A stretch of 64,000 bases of DNA from Welwitschia mirabilis (taxonomy: Eukaryota; Gnetophyta; Gnetopsida; Welwitschiales), in NCBI GenBank assembly GCA_051453625.1, contig JBOZIK010000001.1, positions 89,090,776 to 89,154,775 on the forward strand, given 5' to 3'. This document shows, one piece after another, positions 46,278 through 60,100 of this stretch. The position numbers and the translations under genes were made by a program. The notes below the pieces were generated by a model. It had not been told where the DNA came from. It made no database searches and saw nothing but the letters and a program-made list of their open reading frames with translations. The stretch's first letter is position 1, and every line of letters starts with the position of its first letter.

Positions 46278-47749
46278 TAAATGAGTTTCATTAAATAAAA
46301 TTTAACTAATTAATAAAAATCACAAAAATACATCTTTCTAATTTACATGGTTTTCAAACTTAGGTATGTTTACACACAGAAGAAAGCTTCCCTTCACATC
46401 TATAATATTATTAATTTTTAAAAATAGTGGTTTTTGAGTAGCACCAATCATACAACTAAATGAGATGCTCCTTTTAATGTCATAATCTATTATACTTTGG
46501 GACTATAACAAATCAATGTCCAAAAGTACTCTCAATAACCTATCTAATCTTAAGAAGTACATCCATGTAAGGGTTTCCTTACACTTTAGAATCTTCAAGT
46601 AAAGAACCCTATAAAGAGGAATATAAATTGATTTTGGGATGGAAATAAAAGATTCAATGAATTAGATAGCCCAAGAAATAAATATCAAAACTAGAATGAA
46701 AGAAGAACAAGCCTAAAATGAAATGCCAAGTGTAGTTTCTTGAGTTCTTCTTCAATGAAGTTAACCTTAAGATTTAAATATCAGAGTTGTAATAGTAGAT
46801 GTGCATAGAAATGCAAAATGTCTTTAGTGATAGTTTCCTTCAATCAGGTTTTAGAGATCTTATCCTATGTAGTTTCAAAAATGGTTTTGCCAAAAGTTCT
46901 TTAATCATTTTTCATTATGTCTTTTATTCTTTTAAAGTAATCTAGTCTACTAGCCTATAAAGATGACCATTTAAATTATTTTAAATGCTTTATAATAGCT
47001 ATAAATTACTAATTTCTATCATTCAACATTTATTTTTATTTTGTAGTAATGTTTTATATAGATGCGTTTAATCTCATAGATGTCATTTAGAAAGACATAT
47101 TTAATTCTAATAGGCATCTTTTAGGTAGACATCTTTAACATGATAGACATTTTTAATAAAATTTTCTAGTTCTAATGATTTCAAACTATTATTTATATGA
47201 CTTTTAAAATCAAGAATTTATCATGAGTAACCTACCTAGATCCTTAGAAAATGAATAGATTATCACAATCATATTATTAGCATAGATTTTTTTCTGTTAC
47301 CTGCTTTAGTTCAATATGTATGTCTTTATATCATACATGTTTTTAATTAATTTATCAATATAGATGACTTTCCATTAATAGACATATTTCTTCTATTTGA
47401 AGTTTAGTCTTAGTGTAGACATCTTTCATCTTATAGATATCTTTCTCTTCCTTCGAGTTTAGTTTTAATGTAGACATCTCCTAGATGTATTTGTTATGTT
47501 TTTTGTTCCATTTTAGTATAGATGTATTCCATTATACATGTCTTGCTTATAGATGTCTTTCATATTATAGACTTAGTTAAACTTGTTCAATCTTCATAAA
47601 CTCTAAATTAAATTCTCTATGATCTTGATTCTTTTAGGTAAATCCTATTAATTATCATGCCAATTTGAAAGATATCTTCAATACTCTATTTACACACAAA
47701 AACCTTGAATTTAACAAGTGGAATCATCAAAACTGGGAATTTATCAACA
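46278..47749 (-). repeat. Cop 5' LTR, outer part
   Basis: Direct repeat of 1-1354, ending ATCAACA. It starts where Gy-M ends and is therefore the part of the Cop 5' LTR right of the Gy-M insertion. It carries the same clusters of AGATGTCTTT/AGACATCTTT 10-mers (about 47050-47590). It marks the right border of the whole nest. Confidence 0.82.
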
Positions 47750-50700
47750 CACATTATTAAAATCAAGTGAACTATTAAAGGAAAAAAATCATTAGATTTT
47801 TAATTTTTGCATATGAAAGAATATGATCAATAAGTGAAATTTGAATGATCATGTAAATTAAAGGTTGATTCAAGTTTGTTATATTAAAAATTATCTATAT
47901 TGATCATTACAAACATTGATGCAATCATATATGATTAAACTAATTAAAAATGAATTATAGTTTTATAAAATTTAGCTTTTAGATATGAGTAATGCATGAT
48001 GGAAACTTAATTATTTAAGTGTAAAATAATAAATAATTATTTGTTCACATTTATTCATGCATATAATGGGTTTGATAAGTGAAATAAATATTAAAAAGTT
48101 TAATTCAAAGTATTTAGTTTAGAAATGTGTATTTAGCATGCAACCAAAAGAAACGAGAGAAAGTAAAAAAGAGAATATAGTTGGAAATAATTTAGCATTC
48201 ATAAAATCTTAAAAATGTTATCATCTATTTTATCATGGCATCTTATAGTGCTTGTTAAGTTAAAAATTCAATTCTCAATCAAAGGGAAAAAAACCTATTA
48301 AGTGAATGATGTAGAAATAATATCTAAAGGTTTATTTTAGATTTAAATAATAACAAGATAAACAAAAAAAACTTAAAGATGACTAAATATTATAAATCTT
48401 AAATACAAATATGAAAAAATTAAGTATTCACTTGTAGAAAAAACTTTTATTTAATTGAAAAGTAAGGATTGGTATTGAAAATCAAACTTAACAAAGAATT
48501 GTAAGTGAAAAACTATTTAAGTAAAACTAGAAAACTACAAAAGAATGAAGATTTATAAATTTTTTGAGAAAAATTAATAAAAGCACCATTAGAAAATTTT
48601 TTTATAAAATTAATTAGTTTTTTTAAAAAAGATATATATAGCAAGGGATTTTCTAGAAATTTCTTACACATTAAATGCATGATATAAATAATATTTTTCA
48701 TAAAAATGGCTAATGAAACATTCTCATAAATAATAAATAAGATGAAAATAATGGAAACAATAAAAAAATATTTACATTAATAGAATTAGATAACATGTAA
48801 AATAAATAAAGTGGCATTTCTAGATGAAAACTTGTAGTTTCCTATGAAAAATAATAAAAAGAGGAGAGAAATGTATAGAAAACCCAACATTTTTTGATAC
48901 TTATATTAAAATTAATCTACTTTTTATCTTAGATAGTCTAATATAAATATAAATTCATGGAAAGTTATTAAACATTAATGTTTATTTTTTGTTTTAATGC
49001 TAAGAACTTGATAGATAAACATAAATATCTAAAGAATGTTAGAAATTCTAATCATTAACATGAAAAAATATAAACAAAATTCTAGAAAAGATAGATAGAA
49101 AATTACACATTTAAGAAATACACACCTCTATGAATCTTGAATTATCAAAATGCTTGTACATTAATGACTATCCTCAAAACTATAAAAAATTTAGTTTTTA
49201 GTTTGATTCATTATTTAATTAGAGTGCATATGGGATATGCCCAATCCATTTAAAATAGACTTTGTTTTAAAACTCATTGTAACTTATTCCATTCTTAATG
49301 TTGAGATCCACCTTTGTAGAACTTTGTTAGGTCAATCTTAGCACATCAAATATGTATTCAAGATTTTATTAATATAATAAAAAAATTAATCTTGGATGTT
49401 GTTCTTGTAAGCACCCTAGGGTTTTTTTCTACTTTTGAGCCTTCTTTATGCATGGCAATTTTAAACCCAATAAAAACTAACAAAATGGTATAATATTACA
49501 GTTCTTAAAGTCTTTTCTTAGACGAAAACGATATTGGAATGGACATAAATAATAGAAATTTGATTTAACAAAATGTGAAAGTGGAGAAATAATGGTAAAT
49601 TCTACTTAAAATGGCTAAAAATACTTCAAAATAACTTTAAAACTAAATAAAATAACATATTATGGATTGTAAAATAATTAAATAACTTGAATATGGTCAC
49701 TTATTTTTTAAGATGCCTCTCGGATTTACTTACAAGGTTTTACAAGGAATTAGAAGGATTGAATAATTAAATGAAATCTTAAAAGCCAATTTTTAAATCA
49801 TTTTCCCAACCCTATAACTAAGGAGGTTGATTAAATAGTGTTAATATCACTTATTATAAGTTAATACATGTTTTTTTAGGTCTAATGTTAACATGAAACA
49901 TAAATTATGAAACTAATTTTAAAAATTCAATATTACCAAAAAGATAGAAACCAACCGAAATAAGAATTGAAAGTAATGGATTAGTTATAAAAGCTAAAGT
50001 ATAGAAGAGAAATCATAATAATATTATAGGAACTTCTTACAAGTTAGTTTGATCACATGAGAGTTTTCATTAGTAGTCTTGACAATCATAGGAGCCACTA
50101 TTAAAACTAGGATTAGAGGGTTATTAGGGTCTTCATCATATCATTAAACTCATCATTAAGGTTATATGTAAGCATATGATGAATAATATGATAAATAAAA
50201 AAGATTTTACCTCTTCATAATTGCCTTATTACATCCTCACTCTAGGTCATCCACATTGAAAGATACTCCAAAAAATGCCAAAATAATTACAAACTAATTA
50301 TTTCTATACTAACATCAATAAGTAGGAAAAAAATAATGTAATACCTCAAATATTGTATAAATAATTGAACAAATTTACTAGATTTTAATAAAAAATTAGA
50401 CATAGTTACTTCCTATACTATCCTCTTATGGCTCTTAAAAAATATAATTAGAAAAAATAAGAAGATTACCATAATTAATTTTTAGTTGAGATTAATTTAT
50501 AATTCTATATATCTAGATCTATAAAAGATATAATCATTCACTCTCCTTAAAGGATTGGATAAAGAATTATATTATTTATAATAATCCTAATTATTATTTC
50601 AAATGTATAAAATCATGACTATCTTCCACATCTTATACAACACAGATAATAAGAAGAACTAAGTAATTCATAGGATTACCTAAAGCATTATCAACTAAAT

Positions 50701-52210
50701 ACAGATGCCTAAAATAGAAGAGATATATTTTTAAAATTAATATAATTAATACATAAACGTTTTGCTATTTATGATTAAAAATAACTAACATATAAAAAAT
50801 AAACATAAAGTTACAAGGATGATGACTTCATGTTTATAAATATTTTTTTAAATAAATAAATAAGTGTTAGCATTTAGGTAGTCTTGGAAAGACAGATATG
50901 ATGCCTCTTTATTTTGTTCTTATTACTAAACTATGCATAATTATAGAATTTAATAAATTATTTCCTCCATCTTTTGATTTCATTTATATCCTCATTTATG
51001 ATAATTTTGTTCTTGGCATGTCAGAGTGATTGTTAGATTTTGAAAGGGCATATTTTATCCTATTTTTATCATCCTAAGCCCTTTGGTGATAAATTAAATA
51101 ATGAATAATTTTATGAATAAATATGCTACCCTACATAAAGTTACTACTCCTTGTCATTCATAACTAATGGTTAACTATAAGTTAACAACCATACATTTAA
51201 AAGAAAGGGATCCCATTCTAGTTATAAAGTCAACATGATTACTCTTCTTAAGGGATTTGAAATCATTTGTATATTTCAATCTTAAAATAATTATGAGATC
51301 TCAGTTTATTCTCCTCATTTAAATCTATAAATGAAGAGGGACATTATCACTTAAATAAATTATATTTGTAAGAATACTTCTTTTAGTATTATTTTAATAA
51401 AATTACTTCTTTTCTTTCATGCTTTTCTAAATCCTCTAAGGTATTTTTTTTTGTTTTATAACTATTCTATTTTTTAAGAATCATAAGAATTTATGTATTT
51501 TATAATTTTTAAAAATGGTGAAAAATGATAACACTATAATTAATTAAAGATTTAATATATTATTATGTATAAAGAAGAGGTTAAAAATTCACGATTAGGA
51601 TTGAATATTAAAATTTTAGTAATGTAAAAATATAAAAGTAATGTTAATGTAATATGATTAATGAAACCAAAGCTAGATTAATTACATTCATTGCAGGCTT
51701 AAAAGTGTTTGTAATATAGAGTAAATGTATAGAACATAGACATCCTCAATTAACATCTTATTTTTCTTAAAAAATTACAAGTTGAAATTGAAGTTTATGC
51801 ATTTTTGTATATTACTTATTTTTATATATTATTTACCTTATGCATTACAAGATTCTTTAATTAACTTTATTTAAATTATTCTTTTAAAACATAGTAAATA
51901 TTATGTTTGCTATCATATTTTGGGGTGCTTCTAAAGTTTGTCATAAATTATAGGATATTTATTAAGAGCTCTATCATTTTCAAAGCTATTTTTCTATATT
52001 TTTCACATCATTTCATGTGATTTTGGAGGAAGACTTAAAAACTCATATTAAATCATTATTTTCTAATTAATTATTTTCCCCTATTAATATGGTAAAATTT
52101 TTTTAAAAAAATTTATAAGAAACTATGCCACACTCATTATGATTATAATTTATTCTATTAAATGATAACCTAAAGATGCTTCTTACTAATTTGGAAGATT
52201 ATCATCAAAT
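47750..52210. other. AT-rich flank, nothing recognised
   Basis: About 4.5 kb right of Cop. No coding motif, tRNA or repeat shared with the left part. The minus ORF at 48513-48701 is a low-complexity chance frame. Confidence 0.5.
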
Positions 52211-52450
52211 GCCTAGGTTTTCTACCTGAGACATTAAAGTCTACATTTGGATTTTCTTTAACTACATAATAGGATTATTTTATATGAGTGATTATTTATA
52301 GCTATATATATATTTTAAAAAATGTCGTAGGTCTCCTTTATGATTCATACACAAGACATAAAGTTTATATTTGGCTTTCGTTTTACTACAGACTGATTTA
52401 TTATTTTATATATGAATGATTAATTATTACTATCAGTATATTTTAAAAAC
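52211..52450 (+). repeat. Diverged tandem duplication of about 115-125 bp
   Basis: Copy one (52211-52324) and copy two (52325-52450) share, in order, GACAT-AAAGT-TA-ATTTGG, TTT-ACTAC, GATTATTTTATAT-GA and TATATATTTTAAAAA. Several indels separate them. Confidence 0.65.
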
Positions 52451-54839
52451 TAGCACTCATGATTTTAATTTGAATATTAACATGTTTTACAATAATTTAT
52501 TATTCTCTTTTCCTATATAGAGATGATGGTCTATAAGTTATATCCATATTTTAGAGGTGTATTTTAATTCTAAAATCTATAACTAAATATTAGAATATCC
52601 TTAACATTTAAACTATATTAATATATCTTAAGTTAAGAACTTTAAATAGTATAATAAATAATTACTTATCTAAAATTAAACTTAATATAAAAATTTTTAT
52701 TAATAATTTTTTTGTTGACACTTTTAGTTACTATCACCAAGTAATCATCAGTGTGATTTAAATTTTTAATTTAAATTAAGTGTTTATTTTGCAAGATTTG
52801 AACTTGACATTGTTTTATAATAAGGTTTTTAAATAATTATATCTTTTTTAATTTATATTATAATCATTAATTACATAATGGCTTGGGAATATGTCAATTT
52901 ATTATACTTATTGAAAATAAACAAAAGTGATATGGATATTGGAATCTAATCTCAATAAAGTGAAATTAAGACTTTTTCTATTTTCTAAAGGATGAATCTA
53001 CATCATTACAATTAATTTATTCTTCACATAAATACATTATTCTTATTTACTAGGATTTTTGTAGATCTATAAATAATTATACCTTAAACTATAGTTTTCT
53101 ATAATTTTTTTACTTTATAATTGAACTTCTCTAAACTAATTCTTATCTTTACTATGTAAACAATAATGATAATTAGCACTTTAAGTATTTCAAATAAAGA
53201 AAATCTATCATTAGTATTTACATTCCAATCTTAGAAAATAAAGGTACAGTAATCAAAAAGATGTCTAAAAAAATTATTAAATATAATTACTATCTAACTA
53301 TAATCATTAGGGTAAGAAAAAGTTACATGTAAGTAACAAATAAGGAGAAAAGGAAAAAAATGGAAAAATCATGTTAAACTATTTAATTTCATTGATTATT
53401 AATGGAATAAAGAGTTATAAACTTACATATCTAAAAGAAGTCCTTTAAAATAGAAACAAAAAATAAGCAATGCTTCCAAAGATGAATAGAAATATGTAAG
53501 ACATTATAAATAGGTCAAATGGGTGAGACCTCTTAATAAGAAAAAGGTTACTCATGAAATTACTTAAAATGATAAAAGAATGCTTATATTTACCTATTCA
53601 CTTCAATTACAAATTTTACTATACTAATAATCATGTCATTTATCTTTAAAATTTTTTGTAAATATAATATACACAATCAAGTTGTTACCTTGAGTTTTAT
53701 TTTTTTATGCAATATAAATATAAATATGTTTTCTATGTGGTTTTTACTATATCATGCTCATTAGGGTTTTTAATTTTCTTAGCCAAATGAAAGGTAGAAA
53801 TGTGTTTTTTAAATTTTTCCCTTTTTTAAATTATACTTCACTTACCAAGGTTACTAATTTTCTTGGGTAGCTCTTGTTACTCTAGAAGACGGTTATCAAA
53901 TATTTAAGTTTAAGTTGTGATTCATATGAAAGATGTTGAAATCTATGCTTAGGTGTACTTTTCAAAAGCATAGTAAAAACTATAAGCTATATAACTTGTA
54001 TATGATAAAATTTCAATTAGATGTTGGGGCTCAAAACTTATAAACATTAGTTAAAGAAACTATGCTATGGACTAGGCTCTTGAATATGTTCTAGTTTATT
54101 TTATTTTTGTTTTCCTTTTTTATTTATTTTTTTCCTAATTTGATAAAGGAGTTAATATTAAAAGACCATATCACACTCATCAATATTAGTGCCTTGCTTG
54201 GTTGGATAAAAATCCTTAAATTGATCATGTTGGGATAGGAGTTATTTACTAGTGTTCCTTGAATACATGGATAGAACTAAATAACCATAAGTGAAGTTAC
54301 ATACCATAAAAAATGAAATTACTACTCATCAATATAGGTCAAACTAACTACACTATGCATTGGTCTATACCCTTTAAATTTGTACCTAATTGATTAATTT
54401 TAAATATTAAATTTCTTATGTTATTTTAGAAAATCATATTTGTTAATGATAACTTCAAATTTATAATTTTTTAAAGAGTTAAAAAATATTTTATATATAT
54501 TAAAATATAGAAAAATCATACTATTAACAAGATCATAACCAATGCTATATATACTTAAGATAAAATGAACTAATTACTATTAATTAATATAACTATTTCA
54601 TTTTAGAGACATGATATGAAGTTTAAAAAAGATCATTATAATCATAATAATAGAAAACTTAACAATAGAAAGGAAACTAAGATTTTAAACAAAGGTGATT
54701 AAAAATTTTCATGAAATTTAATTTAATGAGTTTGAGTTAGTATAGTATCCAACATTATTTTTATTAGCTTAATCTATGTTTTTTAATCTATTTATTAATA
54801 CACTTATGATATTTGTAATTACCAGTTAGTTTACCACTA
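52451..54839. other. AT-rich flank, nothing recognised
   Basis: No gene, RNA or transposon motif found by eye. Confidence 0.45.
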
Positions 54840-55560
54840 TAATAGTCTTTGGAATTACATTTCTGGGAGAACATCTTGAATCATATTTAAAAGCTTCCAA
54901 ATCTTCTTAAAATAAAAATTTTCCTTTGATACTAATGATGAAGTGATATTATTCTATGCTAACCATGTTACTATAGTGTGGTACCATAATTTTATCAACT
55001 TATTGTCTCAACTTATCCTGTGGGCATGAGTGAGGTTATCACACATTAAGTAATTATAGAGTAAGAATGATGCTATGTTAAGATAATATTATTCTTTAAT
55101 GATACAACATCATACTTCTAATGATCTTATTATATATTAAGAATGACACTACCAACTTGGTATTATAACATGGCTAGGTAATCGTTTTAATTGGTATTCT
55201 AATCATGGACTAGATTACCACTTTACATAATATCATAGAGTAAATATGATACTATTTGATGTTAATATAATTATATGATAATCTGGAATCACGTTCATAA
55301 TGCCTTATCATGCCTCATCAACCACCTCAACTAGTTCTATAAGCATGGTTTAGGTTACCACCTATTGAGTGATCGGAGAGTAAGAATTACACTATCACTT
55401 ATTAGTATTAGTTAATATAAATAATGACACTAACAAAACTATACATTATTGATGTTTTAGTATAAAAATTATTTCACTTCAAGCTTACTAACATATCATG
55501 TCTAGTTTCCATCTCAACTATGTTGTAAGGTTGATTCCGTTACTAAGTCAAGATAGTATT
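54840..55560 (+). repeat. Degenerate tandem repeat family, period about 140-180 bp
   Basis: A block reading GCATG-GT-AGGTTACCAC, then AGAGTAAGAATGA-ACTAT, recurs starting near 55023, 55204 and 55343, with weaker copies near 54965 and 55518. It is preceded each time by a CTCAACT-like stretch. Unit length varies by indels. Confidence 0.5.
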
Positions 55561-55801
55561 ATATGAAAGTGACATTATTGTATGTAAATAAGGATACTTA
55601 TCTATTAGTATTGTCATCATATAAAATATATTATAGTACTACATAGAAGTGTTATTTCTATTTCTTTTATGATTTCTAAATCCTTTGTTAATAACCCTAG
55701 CTATATGTGAGGAAATTATTTTATATTGTCATATATATGATGTCACTGCTAAAATTTCTATTATTTAAAGGATTCTTTAGCACTACTATTGTCTTATGTA
55801 G

Positions 55802-56651
55802 NNNNNNNNNNNNNNNNNNNNNNNNNNNNNNNNNNNNNNNNNNNNNNNNNNNNNNNNNNNNNNNNNNNNNNNNNNNNNNNNNNNNNNNNNNNNNNNNNNN
55901 NNNNNNNNNNNNNNNNNNNNNNNNNNNNNNNNNNNNNNNNNNNNNNNNNNNNNNNNNNNNNNNNNNNNNNNNNNNNNNNNNNNNNNNNNNNNNNNNNNNN
56001 NNNNNNNNNNNNNNNNNNNNNNNNNNNNNNNNNNNNNNNNNNNNNNNNNNNNNNNNNNNNNNNNNNNNNNNNNNNNNNNNNNNNNNNNNNNNNNNNNNNN
56101 NNNNNNNNNNNNNNNNNNNNNNNNNNNNNNNNNNNNNNNNNNNNNNNNNNNNNNNNNNNNNNNNNNNNNNNNNNNNNNNNNNNNNNNNNNNNNNNNNNNN
56201 NNNNNNNNNNNNNNNNNNNNNNNNNNNNNNNNNNNNNNNNNNNNNNNNNNNNNNNNNNNNNNNNNNNNNNNNNNNNNNNNNNNNNNNNNNNNNNNNNNNN
56301 NNNNNNNNNNNNNNNNNNNNNNNNNNNNNNNNNNNNNNNNNNNNNNNNNNNNNNNNNNNNNNNNNNNNNNNNNNNNNNNNNNNNNNNNNNNNNNNNNNNN
56401 NNNNNNNNNNNNNNNNNNNNNNNNNNNNNNNNNNNNNNNNNNNNNNNNNNNNNNNNNNNNNNNNNNNNNNNNNNNNNNNNNNNNNNNNNNNNNNNNNNNN
56501 NNNNNNNNNNNNNNNNNNNNNNNNNNNNNNNNNNNNNNNNNNNNNNNNNNNNNNNNNNNNNNNNNNNNNNNNNNNNNNNNNNNNNNNNNNNNNNNNNNNN
56601 NNNNNNNNNNNNNNNNNNNNNNNNNNNNNNNNNNNNNNNNNNNNNNNNNNN
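55802..56651. other. Assembly gap (850 N)
   Basis: Unknown bases. The 300-codon ORFs here are artefacts of reading through N. Confidence 0.95.
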
Positions 56652-57095
56652 AAACATTCTAATTTTAATAGCCACTCCTAAAATTGAAGTGTAAACAAAT
56701 ATCAAAATTAAGAACACCTACATTTCCATGTACATATTATAATTAGGATGATACAAAAGGTTTAGCATTTTATATGGTTAATGATGATAATATTATCATG
56801 GAAACTATGCTAATCAATCTCCATCTATAGAAATCATTATTATCATAGCATGATTAGAGATCCTTTAACAAATTCACAAATAAATACATAATGTAGCTAA
56901 GCTATAGTAATTAATCTAACAAAATTAAAGAATTTGGTGAATGAAGTAATCAATTTGTATAATTGATTTTAACTTGTATAAAATTATGTAATTGAAAGTA
57001 TAATCTACTATTATATAGGAGCCAATCATTAGCAGAAAATTACAGGAATTTTTCTTCTTTACTATCTCAAAAAGTAATTTTATTAGCTACTAATT
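56652..57095. other. AT-rich DNA, nothing recognised
   Basis: No feature seen. Confidence 0.45.
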
Positions 57096-57097
57096 TT

Positions 57098-57129
<32 letters not shown>

Positions 57130-57130
57130 T
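57096..57130 (+). repeat. (TTTC)n microsatellite
   Basis: About eight uninterrupted TTTC copies. Confidence 0.95.
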
Positions 57131-60100
57131 ATCTGTTGTATATTTTCATCCACAACATTCCTAAGATTAAATTAAAGTGATAGTTTATAATTATCTATCA
57201 TAATGACATTACTACATGTGTATTATGATGTATTAAAAGGAAAAAGTCAGTATACATTCACTTTTTCATCGTTCAAGTATAGTTATGTACTAGTCCTTTA
57301 AGCTTTTGTAAGTGAGAAATAATGTTTTTCTTAGTAACATATATAATGTGTAATATCAAATTAGATCCAAATATTAGAAATTAATTTAAATATTAATGTT
57401 ATGTATATATGAATGAGAACTTTATATTACTAATCCTACCTCATATTACACTTTCTTAACTCTTAGCAGAATTATTTATGTTAAAGATGTTATTAATAAA
57501 TGAATACATTTTCTTAAGCTCCATTAGTATGGTATTATTACTTGACCATTCCAAATCTATCATGTAATGATAGAAAATTAATTAGTTTATTCATATTTTA
57601 ACATGAAAATAATGTAGATTTATTAAAAGAAGAGAGTAGTTTCATACATAAAGTAAGATATGGTGGTTCATTTTCTAGTTTGACACCTATAGGATATGCC
57701 TTGCTACAAGTTGTACATCAAATGTCATTAGATTATAAGGTAGATCTTCTGACTAAGAAGAATGCCTTTGCATTAATTTTCTACATGTGTTTAAAATAGA
57801 TAAAGCACACCGTTATTAGCAAATTAAGTATAAATTAATGGTAAACATTTCATTATGAAACATAAATATGAACAATGCAAATAATATAAATGAGTTGTGC
57901 TACTTAAGCTATTGTTTTTCATTGTAGGTTTTTTTTTATTATATCCTTGTCATAGCTACCGTATTGAGTTGGGAGCACTTTAATGTATCAACTAGGAAAC
58001 TGATGTGGAAAAAACTCTCACCCTGTATATCATTATCCCTAATGTAGTTATGATGCATTTATATAATCCTTCAAGTATTAAAATGAGCACCTATATATAA
58101 ATAAATATTGAAAATTCATGAAGCACATTTTTATTTAGTGGATATGAAAATGTAACACTAATACATCTTTATCAAAAAAATATTTTTTCATATTATAGTT
58201 ACAACCATAATATTGGAACAAAAAATATATGTATCTTGGTATATTTGTATTCTAATTTGATTCCAATCTCAAATACAAATTAAATATCCTTTTAGAATAA
58301 TAATATTATATAAAAATTTAAAAATGGTTTACATGATAGTTAATCTAAAAAACATGATTATAATAATCTTAACTCATGCTTCCTTTTGCTCTTTATTAAT
58401 CATAATCAGTACAATATCTTCTCTTTTGAAATGTAGCATTAATAAAACTAGTAGATAAATTTTAATCCCCTTGACTCAAACACTTATTTAGCTTAACTAC
58501 TAATTATGAATTTGAATTATGTTGCATTATATATTTTCTATTTGTAATGATATTTAGCCATTTTTTAACTAAATATAAGATTATGTTACAAATAACTTAA
58601 ATTTAGGAAGAGAAAGTTGCACTTTAGAGGGGCCTTCATTAGGAGATATAAAGGAAGAAGTTCATATCTTTCCACTAAGTCTTCCACACATCTATTAATA
58701 TGCATGAGTGAGGCTTTAAATTATTAATTCTAATACTAGAAATTAATAAACTAATAAATAAATAATTCATGAAGCGAAATATATGTTGATAATGTAAAAT
58801 AATGTCTTAACAAATGATAAACTTTAAATCAATGTGAATGCAAGCATTCAAACAATAAAAATAAGATCTTAAACTAATGAACAATAGTTATAACTTTCTC
58901 AATTAATATAAATGTTAAAAAAATATAATAAAATACAAAGAAAAGAAATTAGAAACCATTTATTTCTTTATATGCATTCCCAAAGAATAATGTTTGAGTG
59001 CATAAATAATTTAGTACTGAATTATTTCCTGGAAACTCCATGACATAGTAAGTAATGATGTTTTTAAATGTGTTATTTCAAATATGTAATGTATGTAAAA
59101 CATCCATATCCAAAATATTATTTATAGCTAAATAATAAATGTTAAGATGATTATATGTAACTTATATATGAAGTTATCCTAAATATGTAGTAATCTTAAG
59201 CATGTTTACATAGAATTAATTGATCATCAACCCAAGTATATTCTATGTGGAGTGAATCATCTATGCCTAAACCATCTTCTCAAAATACTAAAGAAGCTCA
59301 TATTATTCATATTTCTAAATTTTAAATTTCTTTCTATAATGGTCTTTACTAATTTTCATCCCTTATATCTTTATTTTATATTAACAGATATGGAGGAGCA
59401 ATTGTATTTCTCCCTCCTACCACTAGAATTTTCTTTCTTTGTTTGATAGAGTTACCTATTTGATATTGGTAATTTCTATTTGTTCTTACTCTTATTTACT
59501 GATTCTTACTTTTCTTGATTATATATGCACATATTTTCCTTCTCTCTTAGTTAGATTTATGATGTCTTAAACTCTTTGTAATCATTTCATAAATGGGTAA
59601 GAATGAAATATAAGGATTGAGTACTAGACATTTAAAATGAAAATAGCAGACATTTAGAAAAAGTATTAGNNNNNNNNNNTAAATGTGTACTAAAATAATC
59701 AACCAAAAGCATGCTAATAAAAATATATAATATCTCAATGATAATACTATCATAAATGCATTATGTTTTGTAAAGAATAAAATTGAAAGTATCATCAATA
59801 ATATCTATAACTTGTCAATGAAGTTGTAGCATTTAGTTATTTGCGAACAAAATCTGTTATAGACACTAAGATAGGCTTTCCTTTCTTTTAATGGAGTGCT
59901 TTATTAATACAAATAATATTTGATTAAATAGATCATATCAACCATTTTGTTAGTATATTAATACTGATAAGAATAATTCTAAATGTATTTTATACAAATA
60001 TCCTTCATATGAAACATGAAGTTAAATATAGTTTTTAAAAATATTTTAAATATCTATAAAATAAACAAATGAAAAATTATATTAAATGTGACTAAGATTA

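Larger units (their letters stand above)
1..47749 (-). mobile_element. Cop: decayed Ty1/copia element, host of the nested insertions
   Basis: Outermost element, transcribed right to left. Read on the minus strand the order is 5' LTR (46278-47749 plus a stub near 14522-14550), primer-binding site, gag, integrase, reverse transcriptase, RNase H, a long 3' region, polypurine tract and 3' LTR. The integrase-before-RT order and the motifs identify Ty1/copia. RT wording such as QIYVYDIIFSATNE and the gag fold resemble the SIRE/Maximus group, but that lineage call is tentative. The element is split by Gy-P in RT and by Gy-M next to the primer site, and its middle is triplicated. No frame is intact. 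Its left end lies outside the window, so its outer target duplication cannot be checked. Confidence 0.85.

Noticed and set aside
45013-47749. A single 2.7-kb LTR
   Set aside because: The stretch breaks at 46272/46278 into the Gy-M 5' LTR, a 5-bp duplication and the Cop LTR; units 1 and 2 contain only the first part.
55707-56717. Three ORFs of about 300 codons
   Set aside because: Almost all residues come from the 850-base gap.
59252-59798. Small ORFs in the right flank as genes
   Set aside because: Low-complexity hydrophobic frames in AT-rich DNA; no conserved words, and one spans a 10-base gap.
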